Positions 1 through 9,854 of a stretch of 64,000 bases of DNA are shown in pieces. How positions within the stretch are numbered: position 1 is the stretch's first letter; each line of letters begins with the position of its first letter. The notes under the pieces are model-generated. The model did no database searches. It was not told the DNA's origin and was given only the letters and a program-made list of their open reading frames with translations. The stretch is from Pseudochelatococcus lubricantis (GTDB lineage: Bacteria; Pseudomonadota; Alphaproteobacteria; Rhizobiales; Beijerinckiaceae), in NCBI RefSeq assembly GCF_011762225.1, contig NZ_JAASQI010000001.1, positions 812,712 through 876,711 of the forward strand, read 5' to 3'. A program made the translations under genes and the position numbers.

Positions 1-41
1 CGGGTGCAGCCGCGTGAGGATGGATGATCGGGAGGTATTCC

Positions 42-1340
42 ATGGAACACGAGGCGGCTGACGAGAATACGCGCAACCATCTGGCGGGCAGGCACCTGCT
101 GCTGATCATCGGCGGCGGTATCGCCGCTTACAAGGTGTTGGAGTTGATCCGCCGCGCGAAGGACCGCGGGCTGGGCGTGCGCGCCATCATGACGCAGGCG
201 GCGACCGAGTTCGTCACCCCGCTGTCGGTGGCGAGCCTCACCGGCGAAAAGGCATTCACCGACCTTTTCTCGCTTACCGATGAGGCCGACATCGGCCATA
301 TCGCGCTTTCGCGCTCGGCCGACCTCGTTGTGGTGGCGCCGGCCACCGCCGACCTCCTCGCCAAGATGGCCAACGGCCATGCGGACGACTACGCCTCGAC
401 GGCGCTCCTCGCCACCGACAAGCCCGTGCTGGTGGCGCCCGCCATGAACCCGCGCATGTGGGCGCATGCCGCCACTCGACGCAACGTGGAAACGCTGCAG
501 GCCGACGGCATCCATTTCGTCGGCCCCTACAGCGGCGCCATGGCGGAGCGCGGCGAATCGGGCTTCGGCCGCATGGCGGAGCCGGCGGAAATCCTCGCCG
601 CCATCGAAGCGCTGCTGTCGCCTGTGCCGCTGCTGCTGTCAGGGGATGGCGGCCACGAGAAGCAGCTCGCGTTGCTGCCGCTCGCCGGCAAGCGGGTGCT
701 TGTCACCTCCGGCCCCACGCACGAGCCCATCGATCCGGTGCGCTACATCGCCAACCGCTCGTCCGGCCGGCAGGGCCACGCCATCGCGGAGGCCGCGGCG
801 CAGGCGGGCGCGGAAGTCATCCTCGTTTCCGGCCCGGTCAACCTGCCCGATCCCCACGGTGTGAAGGTGCGCCACGTCACTACCGCGCGCGACATGCTGG
901 CGGCGGTGCTCGCCGCGCTTCCGGTCGATATCGCCATCTTCGCCGCAGCGGTGGCGGACTGGCGCACGGCAGAGGAGGCCGACGCCAAGATCAAGAAGGG
1001 CGCGGGCACGATGCCACAATTCACCCTCATCGAGAATCCCGATATTCTGGCGACCGTCGCCAAGGGGGCGCCGCGCCCCGGGCTCGTCGTCGGCTTCGCG
1101 GCGGAGACCGATACCGTGCTCGATCACGCGCGCGCCAAACTTGAGCGCAAAGGCTGTGACTGGATCGTCGCGAACGACGTGGGCAAGGGCACCGGCGTGA
1201 TGGGCGGCGAGCGCAACACCGTCCATCTCGTCAGCAAGGACGGCATCGAAAGCTGGCCGACCATGGACAAGACCGAGGTGGCGCGCCGGCTGGTGGCGAG
1301 GGCGGCGGCCGCGCTCCGGGCTGCCGATCCGCAGGCGTGA
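42..1340 (+). CDS. coaBC: Bifunctional phosphopantothenoylcysteine decarboxylase / phosphopantothenate-cysteine ligase
   Basis: Makes 4'-phosphopantetheine for coenzyme A: the C-terminal half joins cysteine to phosphopantothenate and the N-terminal half decarboxylates the product. The flavoprotein half (about residues 15-190) shows the GGGIAAYK entry and the PAMNPRMW substrate motif. The ligase half (about 215-425) shows [16 protein letters not shown] and the KIKKG lysine region. An in-frame ATG lies at 24, but a GGGAGGT ribosome binding site at 30-36 sits five bases before the ATG at 42, so I use 42 (432 aa). dut follows 31 bp downstream on the same strand, a pairing common in Alphaproteobacteria, and the two are probably co-transcribed. 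Confidence 0.95.
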   Translation: MEHEAADENTRNHLAGRHLLLIIGGGIAAYKVLELIRRAKDRGLGVRAIMTQAATEFVTPLSVASLTGEKAFTDLFSLTDEADIGHIALSRSADLVVVAPATADLLAKMANGHADDYASTALLATDKPVLVAPAMNPRMWAHAATRRNVETLQADGIHFVGPYSGAMAERGESGFGRMAEPAEILAAIEALLSPVPLLLSGDGGHEKQLALLPLAGKRVLVTSGPTHEPIDPVRYIANRSSGRQGHAIAEAAAQAGAEVILVSGPVNLPDPHGVKVRHVTTARDMLAAVLAALPVDIAIFAAAVADWRTAEEADAKIKKGAGTMPQFTLIENPDILATVAKGAPRPGLVVGFAAETDTVLDHARAKLERKGCDWIVANDVGKGTGVMGGERNTVHLVSKDGIESWPTMDKTEVARRLVARAAAALRAADPQA

Positions 1341-1371
1341 TGCCGAGAACCGAGACTGCCGAAGGACGACG

Positions 1372-1842
1372 ATGATGAGTGAATTGCTGACCGAACACGT
1401 GCTGCGCATCGTGCAGCTCCCTCACGCCCGCGGCCTGCCGCTGCCCGCCTATGCCAGCGCCGCCGCCGCCGGGCTCGACCTCGCGGCTGCCGTTGCGGAG
1501 GATGCGCCTGTCGTGATTGCGCCGGGCGGGCGGGCGCTCGTGCCGACCGGACTGGTGCTTGCGCTGCCGCCCGGCACGGAGGGGCAGGTGCGCCCCCGTT
1601 CCGGCCTCGCGCTGAAGAACGGCGTCACCGTGCTCAACGCGCCGGGCACGATCGATGCCGATTATCGCGGCGAGGTCGCCGTCATCCTGCTCAACACGGG
1701 CAGCGAGCCGTTCGCGGTCACGCGCGGGCTGCGCATCGCCCAGCTCATCGTGGCGCCCGTGCTGCGTGCGGCGGTGGAGGCGGTCGACGATCTCGACGAC
1801 ACCGCACGCGGCACGGGCGGTTTCGGATCGACGGGTATCTGA
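1372..1842 (+). CDS. dut: Deoxyuridine 5'-triphosphate nucleotidohydrolase (dUTPase)
   Basis: Hydrolyses dUTP to dUMP and pyrophosphate, which keeps uracil out of DNA and supplies dTMP synthesis. At 156 aa it is the normal length for a trimeric dUTPase. The conserved motifs are visible in order: RPRSGLALK, then [12 protein letters not shown] with the catalytic aspartate, then RIAQLIV, then the C-terminal GTGGFGSTG loop that closes over the active site. A GAAGGA site at 1361-1366 precedes two adjacent ATG codons (1372 and 1375), so the start may be three bases later. It lies directly after coaBC in a likely two-gene operon. Confidence 0.96.
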   Translation: MMSELLTEHVLRIVQLPHARGLPLPAYASAAAAGLDLAAAVAEDAPVVIAPGGRALVPTGLVLALPPGTEGQVRPRSGLALKNGVTVLNAPGTIDADYRGEVAVILLNTGSEPFAVTRGLRIAQLIVAPVLRAAVEAVDDLDDTARGTGGFGSTGI

Positions 1843-1908
1843 GGTGCGCGGCGGGAATTATCAGTTCTGCCGCGTGGAATAGGGATAATGCCTCCTACTT
1901 ACAGAAAT

Positions 1909-1948
1909 ATTACGGAAAAGACTTTTATTTCCTGATTGTTTCGGTAAT
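1909..1948. promoter_or_regulatory. Inverted repeat in AT-rich region upstream of the Rrf2 gene
   Basis: ATTACGGAAA (1909-1918) and TTTCGGTAAT (1939-1948) are inverted copies that match at 9 of 10 positions, separated by 20 bp. They sit in a locally A+T-rich stretch 73-112 bp before the Rrf2 start. The position suits an operator or promoter, perhaps for autoregulation, but this is inference. Confidence 0.35.
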
Positions 1949-2020
1949 TTTGGTTGAGTGATTGATGCGTCGCGCCCGCCCTGCCACCCGGCGGCGCGCG
2001 ACGGGAGGCAAGGATAGTCG

Positions 2021-2473
2021 ATGTACCTGTTATCCCGCCGCAGTTTGCTTGCCATTGCGGCCGTCGTCGATGTCGCGATCCACGCGCGTCCGGCGCCCGT
2101 TGCCGCGAAGTTCCTCGCTGCCAGGCATCATCTGCCGCCGCGTCATCTGGAGACGGTTCTGCAGCAGCTTGTCCGGGCGGGCATCCTGAAAGGCGTTCGC
2201 GGCCCCCGGGGCGGCTATGAACTCGCGCGTGAGCGGCGGCGCATCAGCGCGGGCGACATCGTGCGCGCGGCTATGGCCGCCGCAAGCGACGAGAATCTGC
2301 CGCCGGTTCCGGAATCCGCGCTGGTGGAGCAGGTCATCGGCCCGGTCGTCCGCGAGGCGTCCGGCGCGTTTCTGGCGCGGCTCGACGCGGTGACTGTCGA
2401 GGATATCTGCCGCCGGGCAGAGAAGACGACGACGTTGAGCCCGCCCACGGTGACGAGCGATTTCACCATCTGA
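2021..2473 (+). CDS. Rrf2 family transcriptional regulator
   Basis: A 150-aa winged-helix regulator. The N-terminal half has the Rrf2 recognition pattern: a helix-turn-helix followed by LVRAGILKGVRGPRGGYELAR, the wing typical of IscR, NsrR and CymR. The three clustered cysteines that bind an Fe-S cluster in IscR and NsrR are absent; the only cysteine seen is in VEDICRR near the C-terminus. A redox cluster is therefore unlikely, and a CymR-like protein or ligand sensor is more plausible. It lies 195 bp upstream of cysK on the same strand, which suggests control of cysteine synthesis. No strong ribosome binding site is visible before the ATG. Confidence 0.82.
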   Translation: MYLLSRRSLLAIAAVVDVAIHARPAPVAAKFLAARHHLPPRHLETVLQQLVRAGILKGVRGPRGGYELARERRRISAGDIVRAAMAAASDENLPPVPESALVEQVIGPVVREASGAFLARLDAVTVEDICRRAEKTTTLSPPTVTSDFTI

Positions 2474-2668
2474 GCGGGATCGCCGGCCGCATCGGCGCCA
2501 ACTGCCGGCGTGGCAAGCCTTTTCGCCGGAGGACGTATCCGGTTGTCGCCCGCCGGCCGATCGCTTATCGATGGCTGTTACAGGCCGTGCCGGTCGGGGT
2601 GTTGCCCTGCGGCCGGTTCGGCGCAGGCGAGTTTGGATTGGGGCACATAACGCACACAGGAGACGAAA

Positions 2669-3646
2669 ATGACCGCAGCGGGAGAAGCAGACAAGGCGTT
2701 GAAACGGGGCAGGGGGCGCATTTACGATTCGATCACCGGGACGATCGGCGACACGCCGCTCGTGCGTCTCAGCCGGCTGGCGGCCGAAAAGGGCATCAAG
2801 GCCAATCTGCTGGCCAAGCTCGAATTCTTCAATCCGATTTCGAGCGTGAAGGACCGCATCGGCGTGGCGATGATCGACGCGCTGGAGCAGCAGGGCGTCC
2901 TGCAGCCCGGCGGCACCATCATCGAGCCGACGTCGGGTAACACCGGCATCGCGCTTGCCTTCGTCTCGGCGGCGCGTGGTTACCGGCTGATCATCGTCAT
3001 GCCGGAGACGATGTCCGTCGAGCGGCGGAAGATGCTCCTTCTGCTCGGCGCGGAACTTGAGCTGACGCCGGGCGCGCAGGGCATGAAGGGCGCCATAGCG
3101 CGTGCCGAGGAACTGAAGGCGGCGATCCCCGGTTCCGTCATTCCGCAGCAGTTCGCCAACCCGGCGAACCCGGATATCCACCGGCGCACGACCGCCGAGG
3201 AAATCTGGAACGACACCAACGGCGAGGTGGACGTGCTCGTCGCGGGCGTGGGCACCGGCGGCACCATCACGGGCGTCGGGCAGGTGCTGAAGGAGCGCAA
3301 GCCTTCCGTGCGCGTCGTCGCCGTCGAGCCCGAGGATTCGCCGGTGCTGTCGGGTGGCGCGCCCGGTCCCCACAAGATTCAGGGCATCGGTCCCGGCTTC
3401 GTGCCGTCGATCCTCGACCGCTCCGTGATCGACGAGGTGGTGACGGTCGGCAACCAGACGGCTTTCGACAACTCGCGCCTGCTCGCCCACATCGAGGGCA
3501 TCCCGGTCGGCATCTCCTCCGGCGCGGCAATCGCCGCGGCGCTTGAGATCGGCGCGCGCCCGGAACTCGCGGGCAAGAACATCGTCATCATCATCCCGTC
3601 CTTCGCCGAGCGCTATCTGTCGACCGCGCTGTTCGAGGGGCTGTGA
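2669..3646 (+). CDS. cysK: Cysteine synthase A (O-acetylserine sulfhydrylase)
   Basis: PLP-dependent enzyme that makes cysteine from O-acetylserine and sulfide in the cytoplasm. The 325-aa product has the PLP lysine in NPISSVKDR (about residue 61), the substrate loop TSGNTG, the phosphate-binding GTGGTITG and the C-terminal PSFAERYLS. The N-terminus is slightly longer than the family norm. GGAGA about 6 bp before the ATG supports the start. It follows a gene for an Rrf2 regulator in the same direction and is a likely target of it. A cystathionine beta-synthase-like role is possible for the fold, but the motifs fit CysK best. Confidence 0.95.
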   Translation: MTAAGEADKALKRGRGRIYDSITGTIGDTPLVRLSRLAAEKGIKANLLAKLEFFNPISSVKDRIGVAMIDALEQQGVLQPGGTIIEPTSGNTGIALAFVSAARGYRLIIVMPETMSVERRKMLLLLGAELELTPGAQGMKGAIARAEELKAAIPGSVIPQQFANPANPDIHRRTTAEEIWNDTNGEVDVLVAGVGTGGTITGVGQVLKERKPSVRVVAVEPEDSPVLSGGAPGPHKIQGIGPGFVPSILDRSVIDEVVTVGNQTAFDNSRLLAHIEGIPVGISSGAAIAAALEIGARPELAGKNIVIIIPSFAERYLSTALFEGL

Positions 3647-3671
3647 GACGGGCGCCCATGTTTCCATTCGG

Positions 3672-3707
3672 GCAATAAAAAACGCGGGAGGCATATGCCT
3701 CCCGCGT
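3672..3707 (-). terminator. Rho-independent terminator of typA
   Basis: A perfect 26-base palindrome at 3682-3707, core GCGGGAGGCATATGCCTCCC, is followed in the minus direction by a T-rich run (AATAAAAAA on the plus strand, 3674-3682). It lies just past the typA stop. The plus side lacks a good T-run, so it probably serves mainly the minus strand. Confidence 0.8.
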
Positions 3708-3734
3708 CTTGCATCCGGGTGACCGCGCCGGCAA

Positions 3735-5558
3735 TCAGGCGGCGGTTTCCTTCGAGCGTTCGGCGCGCTTGCGCTCGTTGGGGTCGAGGTGGACCTTGCG
3801 CAGACGGATGGACTTCGGCGTCACCTCCACCAGTTCGTCGTCCTGAATCCAGGCGAGCGAACGCTCCAGCGTCATGCGGATCGGCGGCGTCAGGCGCACG
3901 GCCTCGTCCTTGGAGGTGGTGCGGATGTTGGTGAGCTTCTTGCCCTTGAGCACGTTCACCTCAAGGTCGTTCTCGCGGTTGTGCTCGCCGACGATCATGC
4001 CCGTGTAGACCTTCCAGCCGGGCTCGATCATCATCGGGCCGCGATCCTCCAGGTTCCACAGCGCGTAGGCGACGGCCTCGCCCTGATCGTTGGAGATCAG
4101 CACGCCGTTGCGGCGGCCGGGGATCTCGCCCTTGAAGGGGGCGTACTCATGGAACAGGCGGTTCATGATCGCCGTGCCGCGCGTGTCGGTCATCAGTTCC
4201 GACTGATAGCCGATGAGGCCGCGCGTGGGAGCGTGGAACAGCAGGCGCTGGCGGTTGCCGCCAGAGGGGCGCATCTCGATCATCTCGGCGCGGCGCTCCG
4301 ACATCTTCTGCACGACGGAGCCGGAGTATTCCTCGTCCACGTCGATGACGACTTCCTCGATGGGCTCGAGCAGGCTGCCGGCCTCATCGCGGCTGAACAC
4401 GACGCGCGGACGCGACACGGCGAGTTCGAAGCCCTCGCGGCGCATGGTCTCGATCAGGATCGCGAGCTGAAGTTCGCCGCGGCCGGAGACGAAGAACGAA
4501 TCCTTGTCGCCCGATTCCTCGATCTTGAGCGTCACGTTACCCTCGGCCTCGCGGAAGAGGCGGTCGCGGATCATGCGGCTCGTGACCTTGTCGCCCTCGG
4601 TGCCGGCGAGCGGCGAATCGTTGACGAGGAACGACATCGTCACCGTCGGCGGGTCGATGGGCTGGGCGAGAATCGGTTCCTCGACCTCGGGAGCGCAGAA
4701 CGTGTCTGCCACCGTGCCCTTGGTCAGGCCGGCGATGGAGACGATGTCACCGGCTTCGCCGAGTTCGATCGGCTGGCGCTCGATGCCGCGGAAGGCGAGG
4801 ATCTTGGACACACGGCCCTGCTCGACGACGTTACCGTCGCGGTCGATGACCTTGATCGACTGGTTCGGCTTCACCGTGCCGGCCGAGATGCGGCCGGTGA
4901 TGATGCGGCCCAGGAAGGGGTTGGCCTCAAGCAGCGTGCCGAGCATGCGGAACGAGCCTTCCTCGACCTTCGCGGGAGGCACGTGCTTCAGCACCAGATC
5001 GAAGAGCGGCGCGAGACCGTCTTCCTTCGGTCCCTCGGGATTGAGCGCCATCCAGCCGTCGCGGCCCGAACCGTAGAGAATGGGGAAGTCGAGCTGCTCG
5101 TCGGTGGCGTCGAGCGCCGCGAACAGGTCGAACACCTCGTTGACGACTTCCTGGATGCGGGCGTCGGGACGGTCGACCTTGTTGATGGCCACGATGGGCC
5201 GCAGGCCGATCTTGAGCGCCTTGGAGACGACGAATTTCGTTTGCGGCATGGGGCCTTCGGCCGCGTCCACGAGCACGATGGCGCCATCGACCATGTTCAG
5301 GATGCGCTCGACCTCGCCGCCGAAGTCGGCGTGGCCGGGCGTGTCGACGATGTTGACGCGCGTATCGCCCCAGACGACGGAGGTCGCCTTGGCGAGGATG
5401 GTGATGCCGCGTTCCTTTTCGATGTCGCCCGAGTCCATGACGCGCTCCGCGACGCGCTGGTTCTCCCGGAACGCTCCCGATTGCTGGAGGAGTTTGTCCA
5501 CGAGCGTTGTCTTGCCGTGGTCGACGTGGGCGATGATCGCGATATTGCGCAGCTTCAT
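3735..5558 (-). CDS. typA: Ribosome-associated translational GTPase TypA/BipA
   Basis: A 607-aa GTPase of the EF-G/LepA class that binds the ribosome and helps growth under stress and 50S assembly. The G domain has the P-loop AHVDHGKTT, the switch region with [17 protein letters not shown] and NKVDRPDAR. Domain II, domain III and the EF-G domain V-like region follow, and the C-terminal region specific to BipA has the GLIGYQSE segment. Length matches the family. It stands alone on the minus strand with its own terminator; the 336-bp region upstream should contain its promoter. Confidence 0.96.
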   Translation of the reverse strand: MKLRNIAIIAHVDHGKTTLVDKLLQQSGAFRENQRVAERVMDSGDIEKERGITILAKATSVVWGDTRVNIVDTPGHADFGGEVERILNMVDGAIVLVDAAEGPMPQTKFVVSKALKIGLRPIVAINKVDRPDARIQEVVNEVFDLFAALDATDEQLDFPILYGSGRDGWMALNPEGPKEDGLAPLFDLVLKHVPPAKVEEGSFRMLGTLLEANPFLGRIITGRISAGTVKPNQSIKVIDRDGNVVEQGRVSKILAFRGIERQPIELGEAGDIVSIAGLTKGTVADTFCAPEVEEPILAQPIDPPTVTMSFLVNDSPLAGTEGDKVTSRMIRDRLFREAEGNVTLKIEESGDKDSFFVSGRGELQLAILIETMRREGFELAVSRPRVVFSRDEAGSLLEPIEEVVIDVDEEYSGSVVQKMSERRAEMIEMRPSGGNRQRLLFHAPTRGLIGYQSELMTDTRGTAIMNRLFHEYAPFKGEIPGRRNGVLISNDQGEAVAYALWNLEDRGPMMIEPGWKVYTGMIVGEHNRENDLEVNVLKGKKLTNIRTTSKDEAVRLTPPIRMTLERSLAWIQDDELVEVTPKSIRLRKVHLDPNERKRAERSKETAA

Positions 5559-5894
5559 GGGGTTCCCTGGCCGCGCGGTCGTGCGCGGTGGTGCTCAGAT
5601 GTGACAAGGCCAGATGACATTGCGAGATGACAGGACGATGTCACCGCAGGCATCCGATGGTTTCGTATGATCGGCCCCCGAACCTGCTTCGTCGGGCGGC
5701 TTTACCGCGCTGCATATATGACGAATCACGCCGAACGGCAATGTCTCCGACGGGAGTTGCCGCAATTTCGGGCAGCCGGACGGGTTCGGGGAACGCGCCC
5801 GCAGCATGAAACCCGGCTTGCCGGCGCTCCGGCTGCCGGTCTCCCCCGCGTCGTCCGCAAACCTGCTCCGACGCGGCGTCGTAGGAATCGCCGC
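5559..5894. other. Intergenic region between typA and pdxH
   Basis: 336 bp with no convincing gene. Short open frames here have no recognisable product. It must carry the typA promoter and the pdxH 3' end, but I see no clear -35/-10, operator or terminator. Confidence 0.5.
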
Positions 5895-6518
5895 TCAGGG
5901 ATAGAGCTGCGTCTTGTGCCAGCCGCCCGCGGCGGCGTCCGCCGTGTCGCGCGCGAAGCGCACGCGCTCGTGCAGCCGGAAGGGGCGATCGTGCCAGAAC
6001 TCGATGGCCAGCGGCCGCACGCGATAGCCATGCCAGTAAGCGGGGCGTGGAATGTCACCGATGGCGTATTTCGCCGCGTAGCCCGCCACCGCCTTTTCCA
6101 GCGCGAAGCGGCTTTCGAGCGGGCGCGACTGCTGCGACGCCCAGGCGCCGATTCGGCTGCCGCGCGGGCGGGAAGCGTAGTAGGCGTCCGATTCCGCCTC
6201 GCTCACCCACTCGACGATGCCGCGCACCCGCACCTGCCGTCGCAGGCTCTTCCAGTGGAACAGCAGCGCCGCCTTGGCGACGGCCGCAAGCTGACGTCCC
6301 TTGGCGCTCTCCTCGTTGGTGAAGAAGACAAAGCCTTGTGAATCAAAAGATTTCAGCAGCACCATGCGCGCGTCCGGCAGACCGTCGGCGTCGACGGTGG
6401 CTAGCGTCATCGCATTGGGATCGTTGATTTCAGATGTCTCCGCCTCTTTCAACCAGTCGGAAAACAGTGCAAAGGGGTCCTCGCGGCTGAAAAAGTCACC
6501 GCTCCTTAACGTCTCCAA
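5895..6518 (-). CDS. pdxH: Pyridoxamine 5'-phosphate oxidase
   Basis: FMN enzyme that oxidises pyridoxine or pyridoxamine 5'-phosphate to pyridoxal 5'-phosphate, the cofactor form of vitamin B6. The 207-aa protein shows [20 protein letters not shown], the FMN-binding [24 protein letters not shown] and the C-terminal [13 protein letters not shown] with LYP at the end. No ATG exists near the expected N-terminus. I take TTG at 6516-6518, which gives a leader of normal length, with GGGAG about 9 bases upstream. It is divergent from the lipoprotein gene at 6581. Confidence 0.93.
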   Translation of the reverse strand: METLRSGDFFSREDPFALFSDWLKEAETSEINDPNAMTLATVDADGLPDARMVLLKSFDSQGFVFFTNEESAKGRQLAAVAKAALLFHWKSLRRQVRVRGIVEWVSEAESDAYYASRPRGSRIGAWASQQSRPLESRFALEKAVAGYAAKYAIGDIPRPAYWHGYRVRPLAIEFWHDRPFRLHERVRFARDTADAAAGGWHKTQLYP

Positions 6519-6580
6519 GGCCAGATACTCCCGATCGTGTCGTTCATTTCGAGTGGGGCGTGCGTAACGTGGATGAGGGC

Positions 6581-7060
6581 ATGATGAAGCTGTCCAGCAG
6601 GATGTACAGATTTATCATGCGGGACAAGCCGCGCCATTTGTCGCCTATCCCTGCCGCGACCCTGGCGTCGGCCGTGCTGCTGCTCGGCGGGTGCAGCATT
6701 GCGGTGCCGGTCGGCGGCCTGCTCGGCAACGACGATCCGCCGACCACCGCATCCGTCGGGGGGAAGGGCGCGGCGATGCTGTCGCCTGAACTCGCGCCCG
6801 AGGACTGGCAGTTCGCCCGCATGGCGCTCGGCACGGCGCTCGATCCGCTGGGCACGGGCGCCGTCGCGCCCTGGGCCAACCCGCGCACGGGCATCCGCGG
6901 CGATTTCGTGGCGATCGGCAAACCCTATCTGGAGAACGATCTCGTCTGCCGGCGCTTCGGCGCGAACCTGCAGTATCAGGGCCAGTCGGAGGCGCTGAAG
7001 GGTTCCGCCTGCCGCCTGCCGGACGGCCAATGGGCCACGATGGACGTCTCCGGCGCGTGA
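6581..7060 (+). CDS. Putative outer-membrane lipoprotein, RT0821/Lpp0805 (17-kDa surface antigen-like) family
   Basis: About 159 aa. The N-terminus has a basic stretch followed by a hydrophobic segment ending in the lipobox LLLGGC, so export and lipidation are likely. The C-terminal part with CRRFGANL, then [10 protein letters not shown], resembles the surface antigen family found in Rickettsia and many Alphaproteobacteria. The function is unknown; a structural envelope role is usual. A GTG in frame at 6560 is possible, but ATG at 6581 or 6584 is preferred because it gives a shorter signal peptide. It is divergently oriented from pdxH. Confidence 0.72.
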   Translation: MMKLSSRMYRFIMRDKPRHLSPIPAATLASAVLLLGGCSIAVPVGGLLGNDDPPTTASVGGKGAAMLSPELAPEDWQFARMALGTALDPLGTGAVAPWANPRTGIRGDFVAIGKPYLENDLVCRRFGANLQYQGQSEALKGSACRLPDGQWATMDVSGA

Positions 7061-7243
7061 AAGGCGGTTTGCACCGCAAAAGCCGCTTGACCGGCCCGAT
7101 ATTCCACAGAACATACCAACCAGCAGCCCGTTTGCGGCGATGAGGATGTTGCTATTATGCAACATTATGACCATATGGGCCAGACGGTTGGTAATGCGGT
7201 CGCCGGTGCGGTACACGCCCGGTAGCACCGCCGGAGTGGATTG

Positions 7244-8197
7244 ATGCGCAACCCGTACGACATACTTGGCGTTCCAAAGACGGCGAGTGAGGCCGATATC
7301 AAGAAGGCGTTCCGCCGTCTGGCAAAAACATGGCACCCTGATCGCAACAAGGACGATCCCAAGGCGAAGGACAGATTTGCCGAGCTGAACACGGCCTATG
7401 AGATTCTGGGCGACAAGGATAAACGGGGCCAGTTCGACCGCGGCGAGATCGATGCGGAGGGCAAGCCGCGCGGCTTTGGCGCGGCGGGGCCGGGAGCGGG
7501 GGCTGGCGCGGACGCCGGCGGCTTCTCGGGCTTCCGCTATTCCACGGGTGGCGGCAGCCCCTTCGGCGGCGCGCGCGGCGGCGGCTTCGATCCGGGCGAC
7601 CTGTTCTCCGACCTGTTCGGCGAGGCCATGCGCTCCGGCGGGCGGACCCAGTCCGCGGGCGCGCGCGGCGGCGGCGCGCGCGAGCGTCCGCGCGGGCAGG
7701 ATGTCGAGGCGGAGATCGTGGTCACGCTGGAGCAGATCGCGGATGGCGGCAAGTGCCGCGTCGAGTTGCCGACGGGCCGCGAGGTGGAGGTGACGCTGCC
7801 CGCCGGCGTGAAGGACGGGCAGACGATTCGCCTGCGCGGGCTCGGCGACCCAAGCCCCTTCGGCGGCGAATCGGGCGATGCGCTGCTGACGGTGCACTTC
7901 GCGCCGCACCGCGATTTCACGGTGGACGGGTCCACGTTGCGCCTGCGCCTGCCGGTCTCGCTTGAGGATGCGGTGCTGGGCGCCAGCGTGCGCGTGCCCA
8001 CGCTTGGCGGGGCAGTGGCGATGAACATTCCGCCGTATTCGAGCGCCGGCAAGAATTTCCGGCTGCGTGGCAAGGGCTTGCCAGCCAAGAGCGGCCACGG
8101 AGACCTCATCGTCACGCTCGATGTTCAGTTGCCGAAATCGCCCGATCCGGAACTAGAGGAACTCATGCGCAAGCGGCGCACCGCCGCCGGAACGTGA
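7244..8197 (+). CDS. DnaJ/CbpA-type J-domain co-chaperone (no zinc finger)
   Basis: Class B Hsp40 of 317 aa. The J domain (residues about 3-70) has the HPD signature in [11 protein letters not shown], which stimulates DnaK ATPase. A Gly/Ala/Arg-rich linker follows (about 75-150), then the two-barrel substrate-binding C-terminal domain starting near [14 protein letters not shown]. The four CXXCXGXG repeats of true DnaJ are absent, so it is CbpA-like. GGAG at 7233-7236 supports the ATG at 7244 over the TTG at 7241. It is upstream of fabI in the same direction, 158 bp away. Confidence 0.9.
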   Translation: MRNPYDILGVPKTASEADIKKAFRRLAKTWHPDRNKDDPKAKDRFAELNTAYEILGDKDKRGQFDRGEIDAEGKPRGFGAAGPGAGAGADAGGFSGFRYSTGGGSPFGGARGGGFDPGDLFSDLFGEAMRSGGRTQSAGARGGGARERPRGQDVEAEIVVTLEQIADGGKCRVELPTGREVEVTLPAGVKDGQTIRLRGLGDPSPFGGESGDALLTVHFAPHRDFTVDGSTLRLRLPVSLEDAVLGASVRVPTLGGAVAMNIPPYSSAGKNFRLRGKGLPAKSGHGDLIVTLDVQLPKSPDPELEELMRKRRTAAGT

Positions 8198-8355
8198 GTC
8201 GCGCCGGGGCCGCACCCGGCCGCGCCTGCGGCGTGCGCCGCAGCAGCCTGTTGTTTCAGACGGCTTTTTCGCCCGTTGCCCCCGGCGTCGTGCTCGGGTA
8301 ATAAGTGACTTCCCGGACGACAGAGTCCCAATTCCGAAAAGAGAAAACCGACGTC

Positions 8356-9186
8356 ATGGCAGACAAAATTGCGACGCCCTCTCCCCTGATGGCAGGCAAA
8401 CGCGGTCTTATCCTGGGGGTTGCGAACAACCGTTCCATCGCCTGGGGCATCGCCCGGGCGGCGCGCGCGCATGGCGCCGAGGTTGCCTTCACCTATCAGG
8501 GCGACGCTCTCAAGAAGCGGGTCGAGCCGCTGGCGGCGGAAATCGGCGCGCATGTCGTCGGGCATTGCGACGTCACCGTGCCGGAGACCATCGACGCCGT
8601 GTTCGCCGAGGTGGAGCGGCTCTGGGGAGGGCTCGACTTTCTGGTTCACGCCATCGCGTTCTCCGACAAGGATGAACTCACCGGGCGTTACATCGACACG
8701 ACGGAAGAGAATTTCAGCAAGTCGCTGCTCATTTCCTGCTATTCACTGACGGCCGTCGCCCAGCGCGCCGAGAAGCTGATGACGAACGGCGGCGCCATCC
8801 TCACCATGACCTATTACGGCGCGGAGAAGTGGATGCCGCACTACAACGTCATGGGCGTCGCCAAGGCGGCGCTGGAGGCAAGCGTGCGCTACCTCGCGGC
8901 CGATCTCGGCCCGCAGAACATTCGCGTTAACGCCATCTCCGCCGGGCCGATCAAGACGCTTGCGGCGTCGGGCATCGGCGATTTCCGCTATATCCTGAAG
9001 TGGAACGAGTACAACGCGCCGCTGCGGCGCACCGTGACGCCGGAGGAAGTCGGCGACACGGGCGTCTACCTCCTGTCCGACCTGTCGCGCGGGGTCACCG
9101 GCGAGGTGCACCATGTCGATGCCGGCTACCACGTCGTCGGCATGAAGAACCCCGACGCGCCCGATATCGTCCTGTCGAAGGAATAG
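8356..9186 (+). CDS. fabI: Enoyl-[acyl-carrier-protein] reductase (NADH)
   Basis: Catalyses the last step of each fatty-acid elongation cycle by reducing enoyl-ACP with NADH. The 276-aa short-chain dehydrogenase-like protein starts with LMAGKRGLILGVANNRSIAW, the modified dinucleotide-binding motif typical of FabI. The catalytic Tyr-x6-Lys is YNVMGVAK. NAISAGPIKTLA and the C-terminal HHVDAGYHVVGM also fit. GTG at 8305 would add 17 residues; the ATG at 8356 gives the conserved length. The histidine phosphatase gene begins 3 bp after the stop, so the two are likely co-translated. Confidence 0.95.
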   Translation: MADKIATPSPLMAGKRGLILGVANNRSIAWGIARAARAHGAEVAFTYQGDALKKRVEPLAAEIGAHVVGHCDVTVPETIDAVFAEVERLWGGLDFLVHAIAFSDKDELTGRYIDTTEENFSKSLLISCYSLTAVAQRAEKLMTNGGAILTMTYYGAEKWMPHYNVMGVAKAALEASVRYLAADLGPQNIRVNAISAGPIKTLAASGIGDFRYILKWNEYNAPLRRTVTPEEVGDTGVYLLSDLSRGVTGEVHHVDAGYHVVGMKNPDAPDIVLSKE

Positions 9187-9189
9187 CAC

Positions 9190-9783
9190 GTGAGTGGTCG
9201 TCCCACCCTGTATTTCGTTCGCCACGGCGAAACGGACTGGAACGCGGAAGCGCGGCTTCAGGGGGCGCGGGACGTGCCGCTGAACGCCACCGGCCGCAAG
9301 CAGGCGCGGCAGGCAGCCGGACACCTGCGCGCACTGCGGCCCGATTTCGCCGGACTCGACTACCTTTCGAGCCCGCTGATGCGCACGCGGGAGACGATGT
9401 CGCTGCTGCGCGACACGCTCGCGATGCCGGAGGACGGCGTGCTGTTCGACGACCGCCTGCGCGAAATTGCCTTCGGTGTGTGGGAAGGGCTGACCTGGCC
9501 CGAGATTCGCGCCCGCGATGCGGCACTTGCCCGCGCCCGCGACGCCGATCGCTGGAACTTCTCCCCGCCGGAAGGCGAAAGTTATGCTGGCGCGGCGTTG
9601 CGCGTGCAGGCGTTTCTCGACACGCTGGAACGCGATACCGTGATCGTGGCGCATGGCGGCATTGCGCGCGTCATGCTGGCGCTCATAGCCGGTTTACCGG
9701 GACAATCGGTTGTCCAACTGCCGATCTGGCAGGGCCGCATACTCGTATTCGCCGACGACCGCCATCGCTGGGTGCCGGCCTGA
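9190..9783 (+). CDS. Histidine phosphatase family protein (phosphoglycerate mutase-like)
   Basis: A 197-aa member of the branch-1 histidine phosphatase superfamily. The catalytic RHGETDWN motif lies at about residues 10-17, the second arginine region in SSPLMRTRET, the acid in FGVWEGLTW and the second catalytic histidine in VAHGGIAR (about 151-157). It lacks the insertions of true cofactor-dependent phosphoglycerate mutase, so a broad or metabolite phosphatase is more likely than a glycolytic enzyme. The GTG start lies 3 bp past fabI, which implies an operon. Confidence 0.85.
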   Translation: MSGRPTLYFVRHGETDWNAEARLQGARDVPLNATGRKQARQAAGHLRALRPDFAGLDYLSSPLMRTRETMSLLRDTLAMPEDGVLFDDRLREIAFGVWEGLTWPEIRARDAALARARDADRWNFSPPEGESYAGAALRVQAFLDTLERDTVIVAHGGIARVMLALIAGLPGQSVVQLPIWQGRILVFADDRHRWVPA

Positions 9784-9854
9784 GTGGTGGAGCCGCGTGG
9801 CGGCGCTGGCCGGCGCGTCGGCTCTTCTGTTCATCGCGACGGAGCACGTTTTCC

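Noticed and set aside
2030-3694. Long minus-strand open frame of about 550 codons over the Rrf2 and cysK genes
   Set aside because: It is antisense to two well-supported genes. GC-rich codon use leaves stop-free antisense frames, and its sequence has no family pattern.
3789-5630. Plus-strand open frame of about 610 codons across typA
   Set aside because: Antisense to typA, which shows all GTPase motifs in the opposite direction.
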